From NCBI RefSeq assembly GCF_000518665.1, contig NZ_JAEA01000002.1:336627-400626 (forward strand): 64,000 nucleotides of DNA. The letters are read 5' to 3'. Position 1 is the stretch's first letter; every line of letters begins with the position of its first letter. The notes under the pieces were generated by a model. The model searched no databases, was not told the DNA's origin, and saw nothing but the letters and a program-made list of their open reading frames with translations. Shown here piece after piece: positions 1-9,007 of the stretch. Position numbers and translations under genes: made by a program. The stretch is from Microvirga flocculans ATCC BAA-817 (lineage in GTDB: Bacteria > Pseudomonadota > Alphaproteobacteria > Rhizobiales > Beijerinckiaceae).

Positions 1-1
1 G

Positions 2-358
2 GCTCTGGGAGTGATCGACATCCGGCCCGCCACCGGCGTCTTCTACGACTACGATGCAAAATATGTGAAGGGGGGCTCCATCCACGTCCTCCCGGCAGAA
101 ATTAAACCGAATATTTACCAAAAGGTCCAAGAGTTGGCGTTAACGGCGCATCAAGCGCTCGGCTGTCGGGGAATCAGCCGCGCCGACTTGCGGTACGACG
201 ACACCCCCGGGGGAACCGGAGAACTCGTCGTTCTCGAGGTCAACACGCAACCCGGCATGACCGAGACGAGCTTGGTGCCAGAACTGGCAGCCCATGCGGG
301 CTATTCGTTTGGCGAGCTTGTGCAATGGATGGTGGAGGACGCTACCTGCAACCGATGA
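2..358 (+). CDS. ddl: D-alanine--D-alanine ligase, C-terminal part (5' end outside window)
   Basis: This is the last ~118 residues of the ATP-grasp ligase that joins two D-alanines for the cytoplasmic peptidoglycan precursor. The metal/ATP-binding signature E-V-N-T-Q-P-G-M-T is visible near the end, and the position directly before ftsQ-ftsA-ftsZ is the classical dcw order. The reading frame is open from base 2, so the gene starts upstream of the window. Its TGA stop overlaps the ATG of ftsQ (ATGA), indicating translational coupling. The assignment rests on the motif and the synteny; only the C-terminal half of the fold is present. Confidence 0.93.
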   Translation, partial: ALGVIDIRPATGVFYDYDAKYVKGGSIHVLPAEIKPNIYQKVQELALTAHQALGCRGISRADLRYDDTPGGTGELVVLEVNTQPGMTETSLVPELAAHAGYSFGELVQWMVEDATCNR

Positions 359-1314
359 CGGCCTATCCGGCCGGATTCGCCGTTGCGCGCGCAGCCTCCC
401 CGAACCGAGGGGCTGCCCCGTCCCAGTTCAAGAAGCCGTCGCGAATCGGCAAGGTGTTCGGCTCCTCGCGGAGCGTGCGCCGCCGCTCCGCCGCCGTGCC
501 GCTGGAGCGGCGCCTTCCGCGCTTTCTCGGAACGGGCCTGACCCTCGCCTTCTTCGCGGCCGTCATCGGCTACGGGCTCTGGCAGGGCGGCCACATCGAC
601 GGCTTCATCCGTGAGAACGGCGAGCCGCACCATGCCCTCGCGCGCGCCGTCGGCCTCGGCCTCGATCAGGTGACGATTTCCGGCCTTTCGCAGATGAGCG
701 AGAAGGAAGTCCTCGCCGCGGCGGGGATCGATTCGAAGCTGTCGCTGGCCTTTCTCAACGTCAATGAGCTGCGGGAGCGCCTGGAGCGCGTGCCGATGAT
801 CAAGTCGGCGGCCGTGCGCAAGCTCTATCCCAACGAACTCGTCATCTCGCTCACCGAGCGCGAGGCGCACGCCATCTGGCAGAACAACGGCGAGCTCTTC
901 GTCATCGCCGCCGACGGCACCGTGATCGACCTCATGCAGGACGAGCGATACCTCGATCTGCCCTTCGTGGTGGGCGAGGGCGCCAATGCCCGCAACAAGG
1001 ATTATCTTGCGCTGCTCGAAGCCGCGGGTCCGCTGAAGAGCCGCATTCGCGCGGGCACCCTCGTGGCGGGCCGGCGCTGGACGCTGAAGATGGACAACGG
1101 CATGGACGTGCGCCTGCCGGAGATCGGGGCTGCCGATGCGCTGGCCCGTCTCGTGAAGCTCGAGAACGAGCAGAAGATTCTGGAAAAGGACGTGCTGGCG
1201 ATCGATCTGCGCATGGCGGATCGCGTCGTCGTCCGCCTGACGGAAGAGGCTGCCTTGGCCCGCGCCGAGGCGCTCAAGAAGAAACCGATGCGCGGCAAGG
1301 GGGTCGATACATGA
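355..1314 (+). CDS. ftsQ: cell division protein FtsQ
   Basis: This is a 319-residue bitopic inner-membrane protein that links early and late divisome components through FtsB/FtsL. It has a basic, Arg-rich cytoplasmic tail of ~55 residues, one transmembrane helix around residues 57-76, then a periplasmic POTRA domain beginning near residue 97 (Q-V-T-I-S-G-L) and the FtsQ beta domain. I chose the ATG at 355 because it overlaps the ddl stop as ATGA. An ATG at 325 is in frame but would lie inside ddl. The 3' end overlaps ftsA in the same ATGA manner, so ddl-ftsQ-ftsA are probably translated as a coupled unit. Confidence 0.93.
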   Translation: MTAYPAGFAVARAASPNRGAAPSQFKKPSRIGKVFGSSRSVRRRSAAVPLERRLPRFLGTGLTLAFFAAVIGYGLWQGGHIDGFIRENGEPHHALARAVGLGLDQVTISGLSQMSEKEVLAAAGIDSKLSLAFLNVNELRERLERVPMIKSAAVRKLYPNELVISLTEREAHAIWQNNGELFVIAADGTVIDLMQDERYLDLPFVVGEGANARNKDYLALLEAAGPLKSRIRAGTLVAGRRWTLKMDNGMDVRLPEIGAADALARLVKLENEQKILEKDVLAIDLRMADRVVVRLTEEAALARAEALKKKPMRGKGVDT

Positions 1315-2633
1315 GTCTGTCGGGTCACGGCTTGACGCCTCGCCTGAAGCCGCTCTCCGCGCGCAAGAGCGCCATTCTCTCGGTCCTGGACGTGGGAACG
1401 AGCAAGGTCGTCTGCGTCGTTGCGGAGCTCAAGCCCGCGGGCGAGGTCGAGTCCCTGCGCAGCCGCACCCATGTGGCGCGCATTCTCGGCATCGGCCATC
1501 AGCGGTCCATGGGCCTCAAGGGCGGCGTGGTGGTCGATCTGGAAGCGGCCGAGGCGGCGATCCGTCAGGCCGTGCACGCGGCCGAGCGCATGGCGAAGGT
1601 CGAGATCCAGTCGGTCATCGTCAACCTCACCGGCGGCCGTCTCGCCTCCGAGCATTTCGAGGCGCATGTTCCCGTTCGCGGCGCGGTCGGCGCCGGGGAC
1701 GTGCATCGCGTGCTCGACGCGGCGTCGAGCTACGACCTGCGCCGCGGCCGCACCGTTCTGCATGCGCTGCCCACGGGCTTCTCCCTCGATGCGCAGAACC
1801 ACATCGTCGATCCCGCCGGCATGATCGGCGAGCGGCTCGGCGCGGATCTGCACGTGGTGACCTCCGAGGCGGCGGCGGCGCGCAACCTGATGCTCGCGGT
1901 CGAGCGCTGCCATCTCGGCGTCGAGGCCGTCATCGCAACGCCTTACGCGGCAGGCCTTTCGGCCCTCGTCGACGACGAGGCCGACATGGGCTGCGCCGTC
2001 GTCGACATGGGCGGCGGCACCACGAGCGTCGGCATTTTCTCCAACGGGCATCTGGTGCATTCCGATGCCATCGCCGTCGGCGGTCATCATGTGACCATGG
2101 ACATCGCGCGCGGTCTCACGACCCGCGTTTCCGCCGCCGAGCGGCTCAAGACCCTCTACGGCTCCGCCATCACGTCGAGCGCGGATGACCGGGACATGAT
2201 CGCGGTGCCGCAGGTCGATGAGGACGAACGGGACGTTCCGAACCATCTGCCCAAGTCGCACCTCGTTCGCATCATCAAGCCGCGGGTCGAGGAGATCCTC
2301 GAACTCGTGCGCGATCGGCTGAAAGGTGCGGGCTTCGCGGCCCAGGCCGGACGGAGGGTCGTGCTGACGGGCGGCGCAAGCCAGCTCGTCGGGCTGCCGG
2401 AAACGGCGCGCCGCATCTTGCAGGGCCAGGTTCGTGTCGGGCGTCCGCTCGGCATCAAGGGCCTGCCCGAGGCGGCGAAGGGCCCTGCCTTTTCGGCGGT
2501 GGTCGGCCTCCTGGTTTATCCGCAGGTGGCGCATATCGAGTATTTCGAGCCGCGGTCCAGCGGCTTGTTCCAGAGTACGGGAACCGACGGCTACTTCTCG
2601 CGGGTGGGCCGGTGGATTCGCGATAGTTTTTAA
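1311..2633 (+). CDS. ftsA: cell division protein FtsA
   Basis: This is a 440-residue actin-fold ATPase that tethers FtsZ to the membrane and recruits later division proteins. The phosphate-1 motif (V-L-D-V-G-T-S-K) is near residue 27 and the phosphate-2 motif (V-V-D-M-G-G-G-T-T-S) near residue 233. The C-terminus ends in an amphipathic segment (G-R-W-I-R-D-S-F) suited to membrane attachment. The start overlaps ftsQ by ATGA. About 100 bp separate it from ftsZ, leaving room for an additional ftsZ promoter. Confidence 0.95.
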   Translation: MSLSGHGLTPRLKPLSARKSAILSVLDVGTSKVVCVVAELKPAGEVESLRSRTHVARILGIGHQRSMGLKGGVVVDLEAAEAAIRQAVHAAERMAKVEIQSVIVNLTGGRLASEHFEAHVPVRGAVGAGDVHRVLDAASSYDLRRGRTVLHALPTGFSLDAQNHIVDPAGMIGERLGADLHVVTSEAAAARNLMLAVERCHLGVEAVIATPYAAGLSALVDDEADMGCAVVDMGGGTTSVGIFSNGHLVHSDAIAVGGHHVTMDIARGLTTRVSAAERLKTLYGSAITSSADDRDMIAVPQVDEDERDVPNHLPKSHLVRIIKPRVEEILELVRDRLKGAGFAAQAGRRVVLTGGASQLVGLPETARRILQGQVRVGRPLGIKGLPEAAKGPAFSAVVGLLVYPQVAHIEYFEPRSSGLFQSTGTDGYFSRVGRWIRDSF

Positions 2634-2733
2634 CGAGTAACGCGGTGGCGCGGCGGGTCATCGCGAAGAGTTCAAAACAAGTGTTAGCGTCGGCCAAACG
2701 CTCATCAGTAAAAGGCCAGAAGAGGCACAGGTC

Positions 2734-4434
2734 ATGGCGATGAATCCTCAATCTCCGGACATCCGGGAACTCAAGCCGCACATCACGGTCTTCGGCGTCG
2801 GCGGCGCAGGCGGCAACGCCGTGAACAACATGATCGAATCCGGTCTGGAGGGCGTCGAGTTCGTGGTGTCGAACACCGACGCGCAGGCGCTGGCCTCTTC
2901 GAAGGCCCAGCGCGTGATCCAGATGGGCATTCAGGTCACGGAAGGCCTCGGCGCCGGCTCGCAGCCGGAAGTCGGCCGCGCCGCGGCCGAGGAAGTGATC
3001 GACGAGATCCGCGATCAGCTCGCCGGGTCCCACATGGTGTTCATCACCGCCGGCATGGGCGGCGGCACCGGCACGGGCGCCGCTCCCGTCGTGGCCCGCG
3101 CGGCCCGCGAGCTCGGCATCCTCACGGTCGGCGTCGTCACGAAGCCCTTCCAGTTCGAAGGCGTGCGCCGCATGCGTCTGGCGGAAGCCGGCATCACCGA
3201 GCTGCAGCAGGCGGTCGACACGCTCATCGTGATCCCGAACCAGAACTTGTTCCGCGTCGCCACCGAGAAGACGACCTTCGCGGACGCCTTCGCCATGGCC
3301 GATCAGGTGCTCTATTCGGGCGTCGCCTGCATCACCGACCTGATGGTCAAGGAAGGCCTCATCAACCTCGACTTCGCCGACGTGCGCTCCGTCATGCGCG
3401 GCATGGGCAAGGCGATGATGGGCACGGGCGAGGCCTCCGGCGAGAAGCGCGCCCTGCGCGCCGCCGAGGCGGCCATCGCCAACCCGCTCCTCGACGACGT
3501 GTCGATGAAGGGCGCGCGCGGCCTGCTGATCTCAATCACCGGCGGCAACGACCTCACCCTCTATGAACTCGACGAGGCGGCCACCCGCATCCGCGAGGAA
3601 GTGGACCAGGATGCCAACATCATCCTCGGCGCCACCTTCGACGAGAGCCTCGAGGGCATCATCCGCGTCTCCGTGGTGGCCACCGGCATCGACCACGCCC
3701 TCCTGGAGAACGGCGGCGATCTCACCGCCACCGAGCAGCGCATCTCCGAGGTCGCCGAGCGCCTGCGCGCCGAGGCCCGCGCCCGCGCCACCCAGACCCA
3801 GCCCACGACGACCTTTCGCGCCGCCGCCCAGCCTGAACCGGTGAAGGCGGCTCCGATCCTGTCGCAGAGCACCCCGGTCCTGACCCCGGCTCCGGCCGTG
3901 GCTCCCGCCGCAATCGCCCAGCCTGTGGAGCCCGCTCCCCAGGCGGTGATTCGCGACGACGTGGTCCTGACCCCCGCTCAGCCCCGTCAGGCCGTGGCCT
4001 ACGAGGCTCCGGCGCCCCAGGCTCCGGTCTATGAGGAGCCGATGGACCAGGGCGCCTTCATCCCGCCGCAGGCGGAGCGTCCCCTGCGTCCGGCCCGGAT
4101 GCCCCGGATCGACGAGCTGCCGATGCCGGCCCAGGCCCAGATCCGCGCCAGCCGCGGGGAGGAGCCCGTCCAGGAGCACAGGCCGTCCCTGATCCAGCGC
4201 CTCGCGACCATCGGCTTCGGCCGCCGCGAGGAGGCGCACCAGGCCCCCGCCGAGCCGCGCCAGGAAGCCCCGCGCCAGCAGCAGATGTCCTCGGTCCATG
4301 CCGAGTACGCCCGCCGTCCGGCCCCGCCCCAGGCGCAGCGCGCCCCGCAGGCGCCGATGGCTCCGGCTCCCCGGGCCGCCTCGGAGGACGATCAGCTGGA
4401 GATTCCCGCTTTCCTGCGCCGCCAGGCCAACTGA
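2734..4434 (+). CDS. ftsZ: cell division protein FtsZ
   Basis: This is the tubulin-like GTPase that forms the Z ring. The glycine-rich nucleotide loop [10 protein letters not shown] is at residues ~21-30 and the tubulin signature G-G-G-T-G-T-G at 109-115. At 566 residues it is much longer than E. coli FtsZ (383), because a Pro/Ala/Gln-rich disordered linker of roughly 220 residues follows the globular core. Long linkers are usual in alphaproteobacteria. The conserved C-terminal peptide (E-I-P-A-F-L-R-R-Q), which binds FtsA and other partners, is intact. A strong intrinsic terminator follows 37 bp after the stop. Confidence 0.97.
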   Translation: MAMNPQSPDIRELKPHITVFGVGGAGGNAVNNMIESGLEGVEFVVSNTDAQALASSKAQRVIQMGIQVTEGLGAGSQPEVGRAAAEEVIDEIRDQLAGSHMVFITAGMGGGTGTGAAPVVARAARELGILTVGVVTKPFQFEGVRRMRLAEAGITELQQAVDTLIVIPNQNLFRVATEKTTFADAFAMADQVLYSGVACITDLMVKEGLINLDFADVRSVMRGMGKAMMGTGEASGEKRALRAAEAAIANPLLDDVSMKGARGLLISITGGNDLTLYELDEAATRIREEVDQDANIILGATFDESLEGIIRVSVVATGIDHALLENGGDLTATEQRISEVAERLRAEARARATQTQPTTTFRAAAQPEPVKAAPILSQSTPVLTPAPAVAPAAIAQPVEPAPQAVIRDDVVLTPAQPRQAVAYEAPAPQAPVYEEPMDQGAFIPPQAERPLRPARMPRIDELPMPAQAQIRASRGEEPVQEHRPSLIQRLATIGFGRREEAHQAPAEPRQEAPRQQQMSSVHAEYARRPAPPQAQRAPQAPMAPAPRAASEDDQLEIPAFLRRQAN

Positions 4435-4471
4435 GCGAATCTCCGGCAGCCTGTCACCGCTGTTACAAACG

Positions 4472-4508
4472 GCCCCCAGCCGCCTTCCGGCTGGGGGCTT
4501 TCCTTTTT
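4472..4508 (+). terminator. intrinsic terminator after ftsZ
   Basis: A perfect 11-bp stem (GCCCCCAGCCG at 4472-4482 with its complement at 4488-4498) and a 5-base loop are followed by a T-rich tract. It should end the ftsQAZ transcript and separate it from lpxC. The end of the T tract merges with the TTAA-N7-TTAAC element. Confidence 0.9.
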
Positions 4509-4522
4509 AAAACTTCATTAAC
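4507..4522 (+). promoter_or_regulatory. candidate CtrA-binding site upstream of lpxC
   Basis: The sequence is TTAA-AACTTCA-TTAAC, an exact match to the full CtrA consensus TTAA-N7-TTAAC used by the alphaproteobacterial cell-cycle regulator. It lies 220 bp before lpxC and just after the ftsZ terminator, in an AT-rich patch of an otherwise GC-rich genome. Binding is inferred from the motif only. It could act on a promoter for lpxC. Confidence 0.5.
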
Positions 4523-4726
4523 TTCAATGGCTTGCGAACTGTCTCAATTGTAACACACGGTAAGAAAGCGTGATTTGGCCTAGCCTGGCGGCGGGACTAT
4601 GGTGCCTCCACGTTTAAGGGGCAGCGCTCACAAGAAGCCTGCCGGATGGAAGCACAACGCAGACACTGCACTTCCCCGGCGCAACAGGCTCTGTCAGGCG
4701 ACAAGGGTAGTTGAGGTTCAGGAATA

Positions 4727-5671
4727 ATGAAGCAAAGCCAGCAAACCACGCTTCGCGCCGCCGTGACCCTCATCGGAACCGGAGTCCACTCCGGGGACGA
4801 GGTGAAGATGATCCTTCACCCGGCTGAAGCGAATCATGGCATTGCTTTTCTCCGCACCGGTCTTCCGGGCGGCCTGGACCGACTGATCGACGCTCGGCAT
4901 CTGGCGGTCACCGCCACCGAGCTCTGCACGGTGATCGGCGACCGCGACTCGGGCGCGGTCGCCACCATCGAACATCTCATGGCGGCCCTGTCCGGCCTCG
5001 GCATCGACAACGTCCTCGTCGAGATCGACGGCCCGGAGGTTCCGATTCTCGACGGCAGCTCGGCCCCCTTCATCGACGCCATCGACCAGGTCGGGCTCGT
5101 GGTTCAGAGCGCCACGCGCCGCTACCTCAAGGTTCTCAAGCCCGTCCGCGTGACCCAGGGCAAGGCTTTCGCCGAGCTCCTGCCCAACGAGCGCGCCTTC
5201 CGCCTGGACGTGGAGATCGATTTCCCGACCCCGGTGATCGGCCGTCAGCGCAAGGCCATCGACCTCACCCCCTCCGTCTTCCGCCGTGAAATCTCCCGCG
5301 CCCGCACCTTCGGCTTCATGCGCGACGTGGAGAAGCTCTGGAGCGCCGGCTTCGCCCTGGGCGCTTCCCTCGAGAACACGGTGGCCATCGGCGACGACGG
5401 CATCATGAATCCCGAGGGCCTGCGCTATGCCGACGAGTTCGTGCGCCACAAGCTCCTCGACGCGGTCGGCGATCTGTCCCTCGCCGGCCTGCCGCTGCTC
5501 GGCACCTACCGGTCTTATTGCGGCGGCCACCGCATGAATTTCTCGGTGCTCGAGGCCTTGTTCTCGAACCGCGCCAATTACGCCATCGTCGATGCGCTTC
5601 CCCGCCGCGAGCCCGGCTATGCCGATATCGGCAGCGCGGTCGCCTCGGTTTTCGCCCCCGAAGTGCACTGA
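4727..5671 (+). CDS. lpxC: UDP-3-O-acyl-N-acetylglucosamine deacetylase LpxC
   Basis: This zinc deacetylase catalyses the first committed step of lipid A synthesis in the cytoplasm. The catalytic I-E-H-L-M-A-A-L motif (Glu82, zinc ligand His83) and the second zinc motif H-K-L-L-D-A-V-G-D, with its His and Asp ligands, are present. The C-terminal G-G-H-R-M-N-F segment matches the family. Its 314 residues are close to the usual length. It stands alone after the ftsZ terminator with a 292-bp upstream region containing a CtrA-type box, so it probably has its own promoter even though it belongs to the extended dcw cluster. Confidence 0.96.
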   Translation: MKQSQQTTLRAAVTLIGTGVHSGDEVKMILHPAEANHGIAFLRTGLPGGLDRLIDARHLAVTATELCTVIGDRDSGAVATIEHLMAALSGLGIDNVLVEIDGPEVPILDGSSAPFIDAIDQVGLVVQSATRRYLKVLKPVRVTQGKAFAELLPNERAFRLDVEIDFPTPVIGRQRKAIDLTPSVFRREISRARTFGFMRDVEKLWSAGFALGASLENTVAIGDDGIMNPEGLRYADEFVRHKLLDAVGDLSLAGLPLLGTYRSYCGGHRMNFSVLEALFSNRANYAIVDALPRREPGYADIGSAVASVFAPEVH

Positions 5672-5854
5672 GGCCGAATCCAACGGCCGCGCCTGCGCCT
5701 CGGCGCCTATTGGCCGCACGGTCCCGTGCAGGCTTTCTTAATTCCTGTTGGGTAAACCATCGCGTATGGGCTTGGCTCCGCCCCTCGGCTTGGGCTAAAG
5801 AACCCTTGGTGCACCGTTAAAACATCGGGCACGGTATTTGGAGGACCGCGAGGC

Positions 5855-6751
5855 ATGTCTTTCGCGAAGGCTTATTCGGGTGCAAAAGGCGCGGCTGTCC
5901 GCGCCCTGGTCCTTGGCGTCTGCGCCGTGGGGCTCGCCGGCTGCGAATCCCTTTCGTCGCTGAACCCCTTCGACAAGAGCGAGACCTACAAGCCCGAAAT
6001 CGTGGCCAACGTTCCGGCGGAGGAGATCTACAACGACGGTCTCGCCCGCGTGCAGAAGGGCGATTTCGACGGCGCGGTCAAGAAGTTCAGCAGCCTGGAC
6101 AAGCAGTACCCCTATTCGGAATGGGCCCGCAAAGGCCTGATCATGGAGGCCTACGCCAATTACGAGGGCGGCTTCTATGAGGAATCCATCACGGCGGCGC
6201 GGCGCTATCTCCAGAGCTACCCGAACACCACGGATGCGGCCTATGCCCAGTATCTGATGGCGTCTTCCTTCTACGACCAGATTCCCGACATCACCCGCGA
6301 CCAGGAGAAATCCGAGCGCGCCATTCTGGCGCTGCAGGAGCTGATCCAGCGCTATCCGAACTCCGAATACGTCGCCGATGCCCGCAAGAAGATCCAGGTC
6401 GCCAGCGACCAGCTCGCCGGCAAGGAGCTGGAGGTCGGACGCTTCTACCTGCAGAAGCGCAACTATGCGGGCGCGATCAACCGCTTCCGCACCGTGATCT
6501 CCCGCTACCAGACGACCCGCCACGTGGAAGAGGCGCTTCAGCGCCTGACCGAGGCCTACATGGCCATGGGCATCGTCAACGAGGCGCAGACCGCCGCCGC
6601 CGTTCTCGGCCACAACTTCCCCGACAGCCCCTGGTACAAGGATGCCTATGCCCTCCTGACCAAGGGCGGCGTGGAGCCGCGCGAGGATTCCCAGTCCTGG
6701 ATCAGCAAGGCCTTCCGCGGCGTTCCCCAGGTCGGCCAGAAGACGGGTTAA
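5855..6751 (+). CDS. bamD: outer-membrane assembly lipoprotein BamD
   Basis: BamD is the essential lipoprotein of the BAM complex, which inserts beta-barrel proteins into the outer membrane. A lipoprotein signal peptide is clear: a basic N-terminus, a hydrophobic core and the lipobox L-A-G-C with the acylated Cys near residue 32. The mature part contains repeated TPR-type helices (for example Y-N-D-G-L-A-R-V-Q-K-G-D-F-D-G-A and F-R-T-V-I-S-R-Y-Q-T-T). The length of 298 residues is normal for alphaproteobacteria. The gene follows lpxC by 183 bp and is 12 bp from recN, so bamD and recN are likely co-transcribed. Confidence 0.95.
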   Translation: MSFAKAYSGAKGAAVRALVLGVCAVGLAGCESLSSLNPFDKSETYKPEIVANVPAEEIYNDGLARVQKGDFDGAVKKFSSLDKQYPYSEWARKGLIMEAYANYEGGFYEESITAARRYLQSYPNTTDAAYAQYLMASSFYDQIPDITRDQEKSERAILALQELIQRYPNSEYVADARKKIQVASDQLAGKELEVGRFYLQKRNYAGAINRFRTVISRYQTTRHVEEALQRLTEAYMAMGIVNEAQTAAAVLGHNFPDSPWYKDAYALLTKGGVEPREDSQSWISKAFRGVPQVGQKTG

Positions 6752-6763
6752 GCCCCATCCTCC

Positions 6764-8440
6764 ATGCTCATCCAGCTTGCGATCCGCGATATCGTCCTCA
6801 TCGACAGGCTTGAGCTTCATTTCCATGAGGGCCTGAGCGTTCTCACGGGTGAGACGGGCGCCGGAAAGTCCATCCTGCTCGATGCCTTCGCCCTGGCCCT
6901 CGGCGGCCGCGGCGATGGCGGCCTCGTGCGCCATGGCGAAGCCCAGGGCCAGGTCACGGCCGTCTTCGATTGCGCCCTGGACCATCCGGCCCGCCGCATC
7001 GCCTCGGAGGCCGATATCGACGTGGATGGCGACCTGATCCTGCGCCGCGTGCAGGTGGCCGACGGGCGCACCCGCGCCTTCGTCAACGACCAGCCCGTGA
7101 GCGTCCAGGTGCTGAAGGCCATCGGCGCGACCCTGGTCGAGATCCATGGCCAGCACGACGACCGGGCCCTCGTCGATCCCGTGTCCCACCGGGCCATTCT
7201 CGACGCCTTCGGCGGCCTTTCCGCCGAGGTGCAGGCCGTCGCCGAGGCCGCGCGCCGGGTGCGCGAGACGCGCTCCGTCCTTCAGGAACAGCGCAGCCGC
7301 ATCGACAAGGCCCGCAAGGAGGCCGATTTCCTGCGCCACGCGGTGGAGGAGCTGACGATCCTCAATCCCCAGGCGGGGGAGGAGGAGGCTCTGGCCGAGC
7401 GGCGCGTGGTCATGATGCAGTCGGAGAAGGTGGCCCAGGACCTCAACGAGGCCTATGAGGCCGTGGCCGGCAACGCCTCCCCGGTGCCGGAACTCTCCGC
7501 CGCCGTGCGCAAGCTGGAGCGCCGCGGCGCCCAGGCTCCGGCCCTGGTGGAGCCCAGCGTCAAGGCCCTCGACGCCGCCCTGGTGGCCATCGACGAGGCC
7601 CGGGCCGCCCTCGAAGAGGCGATCCGCGCCACCGAATACGACCCCCGCGAGCTGGAGCAGACGGAGGAGCGCCTCTTCTCCCTGCGCGCCGCCGCCCGCA
7701 AATACGACGTTCCCGCCGACGAGCTGGCCGCCCTGCGCCGCCGCTTCGAGGAGGACGTGGCCGCCATCGATGCGGGGGAGGAGAAGCTCGTCGGCCTGGA
7801 GAAGGCCGTGAAGGAGGCCGATCAGGCCTATGTGAAGGCCGCCAAGGCCCTCTCCGCCGGTCGCAGGAAGGCCGCCCAGGCCCTCGACGCCGCCGTCCAG
7901 GCCGAGCTGCCGCCCCTCAAGCTGGAGCGGGCGCGCTTCATCACCGAGATCGCCACCGACGAGGAAAGCCGCGATGCGAGCGGCTTCGACCGGGTGGAGT
8001 TCTGGGCGCAGACCAATCCGGGAACCCGGCCCGGCCCGCTCATGAAGGTGGCCTCGGGCGGTGAGCTGTCCCGCTTCATGCTGGCCCTGAAAGTGGTGCT
8101 GGCGGACAAGGGCTCCGCTCCGACCCTGGTGTTCGACGAGATCGACACCGGCGTCGGCGGCGCGGTGGCGGACGCCATCGGGCAGCGCCTCGCCCGGCTC
8201 GCCCGCAGGGTCCAGGTCATGGCCGTGACCCATGCGCCCCAGGTGGCCGCCAAGGCCGGGAGCCACTTCCTCATCGCGAAGGAGGGCGTGCGCGGGGCCG
8301 AGGATCGGGTCGCCACACGGGTCATCCCGCTGGAGGCGACGCCGCGCCGCGAGGAGATCGCCCGCATGCTCGCAGGCGCCACCATCACCGAGGAAGCCCG
8401 CGCGGCCGCCGCCCGCCTGCTGGAAGCGGCGGCGCATTAG
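6764..8440 (+). CDS. recN: DNA repair protein RecN
   Basis: RecN is an SMC-like ATPase that acts in recombinational repair of double-strand breaks. The Walker A motif G-E-T-G-A-G-K-S is at residues 29-36, followed by a long Ala/Glu/Arg-rich coiled-coil middle. Near the C-terminus come the ABC signature (S-G-G-E-L-S-R) and Walker B (L-V-F-D-E-I-D-T-G-V-G-G). Its 558 residues are standard. No SOS box is visible directly upstream, where it abuts bamD, so it is probably read from the bamD promoter here. Its TAG stop lies at the beginning of a rhizobial palindromic repeat. Confidence 0.96.
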   Translation: MLIQLAIRDIVLIDRLELHFHEGLSVLTGETGAGKSILLDAFALALGGRGDGGLVRHGEAQGQVTAVFDCALDHPARRIASEADIDVDGDLILRRVQVADGRTRAFVNDQPVSVQVLKAIGATLVEIHGQHDDRALVDPVSHRAILDAFGGLSAEVQAVAEAARRVRETRSVLQEQRSRIDKARKEADFLRHAVEELTILNPQAGEEEALAERRVVMMQSEKVAQDLNEAYEAVAGNASPVPELSAAVRKLERRGAQAPALVEPSVKALDAALVAIDEARAALEEAIRATEYDPRELEQTEERLFSLRAAARKYDVPADELAALRRRFEEDVAAIDAGEEKLVGLEKAVKEADQAYVKAAKALSAGRRKAAQALDAAVQAELPPLKLERARFITEIATDEESRDASGFDRVEFWAQTNPGTRPGPLMKVASGGELSRFMLALKVVLADKGSAPTLVFDEIDTGVGGAVADAIGQRLARLARRVQVMAVTHAPQVAAKAGSHFLIAKEGVRGAEDRVATRVIPLEATPRREEIARMLAGATITEEARAAAARLLEAAAH

Positions 8441-8487
8441 AGCCATTTCAGGAAAAGTGGGAACCGGTTTTCCGTCCGAAATGGCGG
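8438..8487. repeat. rhizobial intergenic palindromic repeat, copy 1
   Basis: The outer arms GCCATTTC (8442-8449) and GAAATGGC (8478-8485) are exact inverted copies around a core containing AAAAGTGGGAACCGGTTTTCC. I recognise the AAGTGGGAACCGGTTTT core from a repeat family common between genes in Rhizobiales. Its first bases, TAG, form the recN stop codon. Related copies lie at 17755-17806 and 59964-60058. Confidence 0.75.
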
Positions 8488-8817
8488 CCGGCAAGGGTTT
8501 ATGCAGCGGCTCGCGATGTCACGAAGATGCAAAAGGTTCTAGCCGGCAGGCCCTGAAGCCTTTTGAGGGAGCAAGGGCAGGCTTTGCTTAATCCTGCGTA
8601 GGAACCTCCGCCCTTCTGGATGCATGGAAGGAGAGCGTGCGGAGCTGCGTGCCTTTTCTGCGCCTCGGCAAGATCTGAGCTGCCGTCACTCGCCATCACC
8701 ATCTGCGCTTCTCAGGTTGCGTGGTCCCGCAATGCAATCAAAAGAATATATTATTGCGAATCGCTATCTAGGATTGCAATTTCTCTTGGATGTCATGCCG
8801 ACATTCTGGGGGCAACC
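8488..8817. other. intergenic region, no gene seen
   Basis: These 330 bp between recN and the small His-rich peptide gene hold no convincing reading frame on either strand. The last ~80 bp (8735-8800) are clearly AT-rich, with a palindromic GCGA-A-TCGC (8757-8765) and nearby TGCAATC/GATTGCA segments. That suggests a promoter or operator for the peptide gene, possibly metal-responsive, but I cannot assign a regulator. Confidence 0.4.
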
Positions 8818-8946
8818 ATGAGAGCATTTCTGGCCGGACTTCTCGCATCTCTTCTCGCGACCGCCGCCCTGGCCCATCCGGGCGGGCTCGACAGGAACGG
8901 ATGCCATCACAACCGCAAAAGCGGCGGCTATCACTGCCATCGCTGA
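8818..8946 (+). CDS. small secreted His/Cys-rich peptide (YHYH-type)
   Basis: This is a 42-residue product with a clear signal peptide (M-R-A-F-L-A-G-L-L-A-S-L-L-A-T-A-A-L-A-H; cleavage after A-L-A). The mature peptide of ~23 residues contains G-G-L-D-R-N-G-C-H-H-N-R-K-S-G-G-Y-H-C-H-R. The pattern G-L-D-x-x-G-C-H-H-(N/D)-x-K-x-G-G-Y-H-C-H resembles a small periplasmic family often annotated YHYH-domain. Five histidines and two cysteines suggest metal binding, but no function is established from the sequence. The ATG at 8818 is chosen because it begins the signal peptide; a longer frame from 8620 has no signal sequence and looks spurious. Confidence 0.72.
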   Translation: MRAFLAGLLASLLATAALAHPGGLDRNGCHHNRKSGGYHCHR

Positions 8947-9007
8947 AAACGGCGCTCTTTCTTCGGAACGAACCTGACCGACGGCAACGCGCCTGCTTCG
9001 GCCTGCC

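Noticed and set aside
1002..2534. 510-codon minus-strand frame across ftsA.
   Set aside because: It is antisense to ftsA, with His/Arg/Asp-rich composition typical of shadow frames in high-GC DNA.
5795..8494. 899-codon minus-strand frame across bamD and recN.
   Set aside because: It is the antisense shadow of two certain genes, with His/Gly/Ala/Leu-rich composition and no domain.
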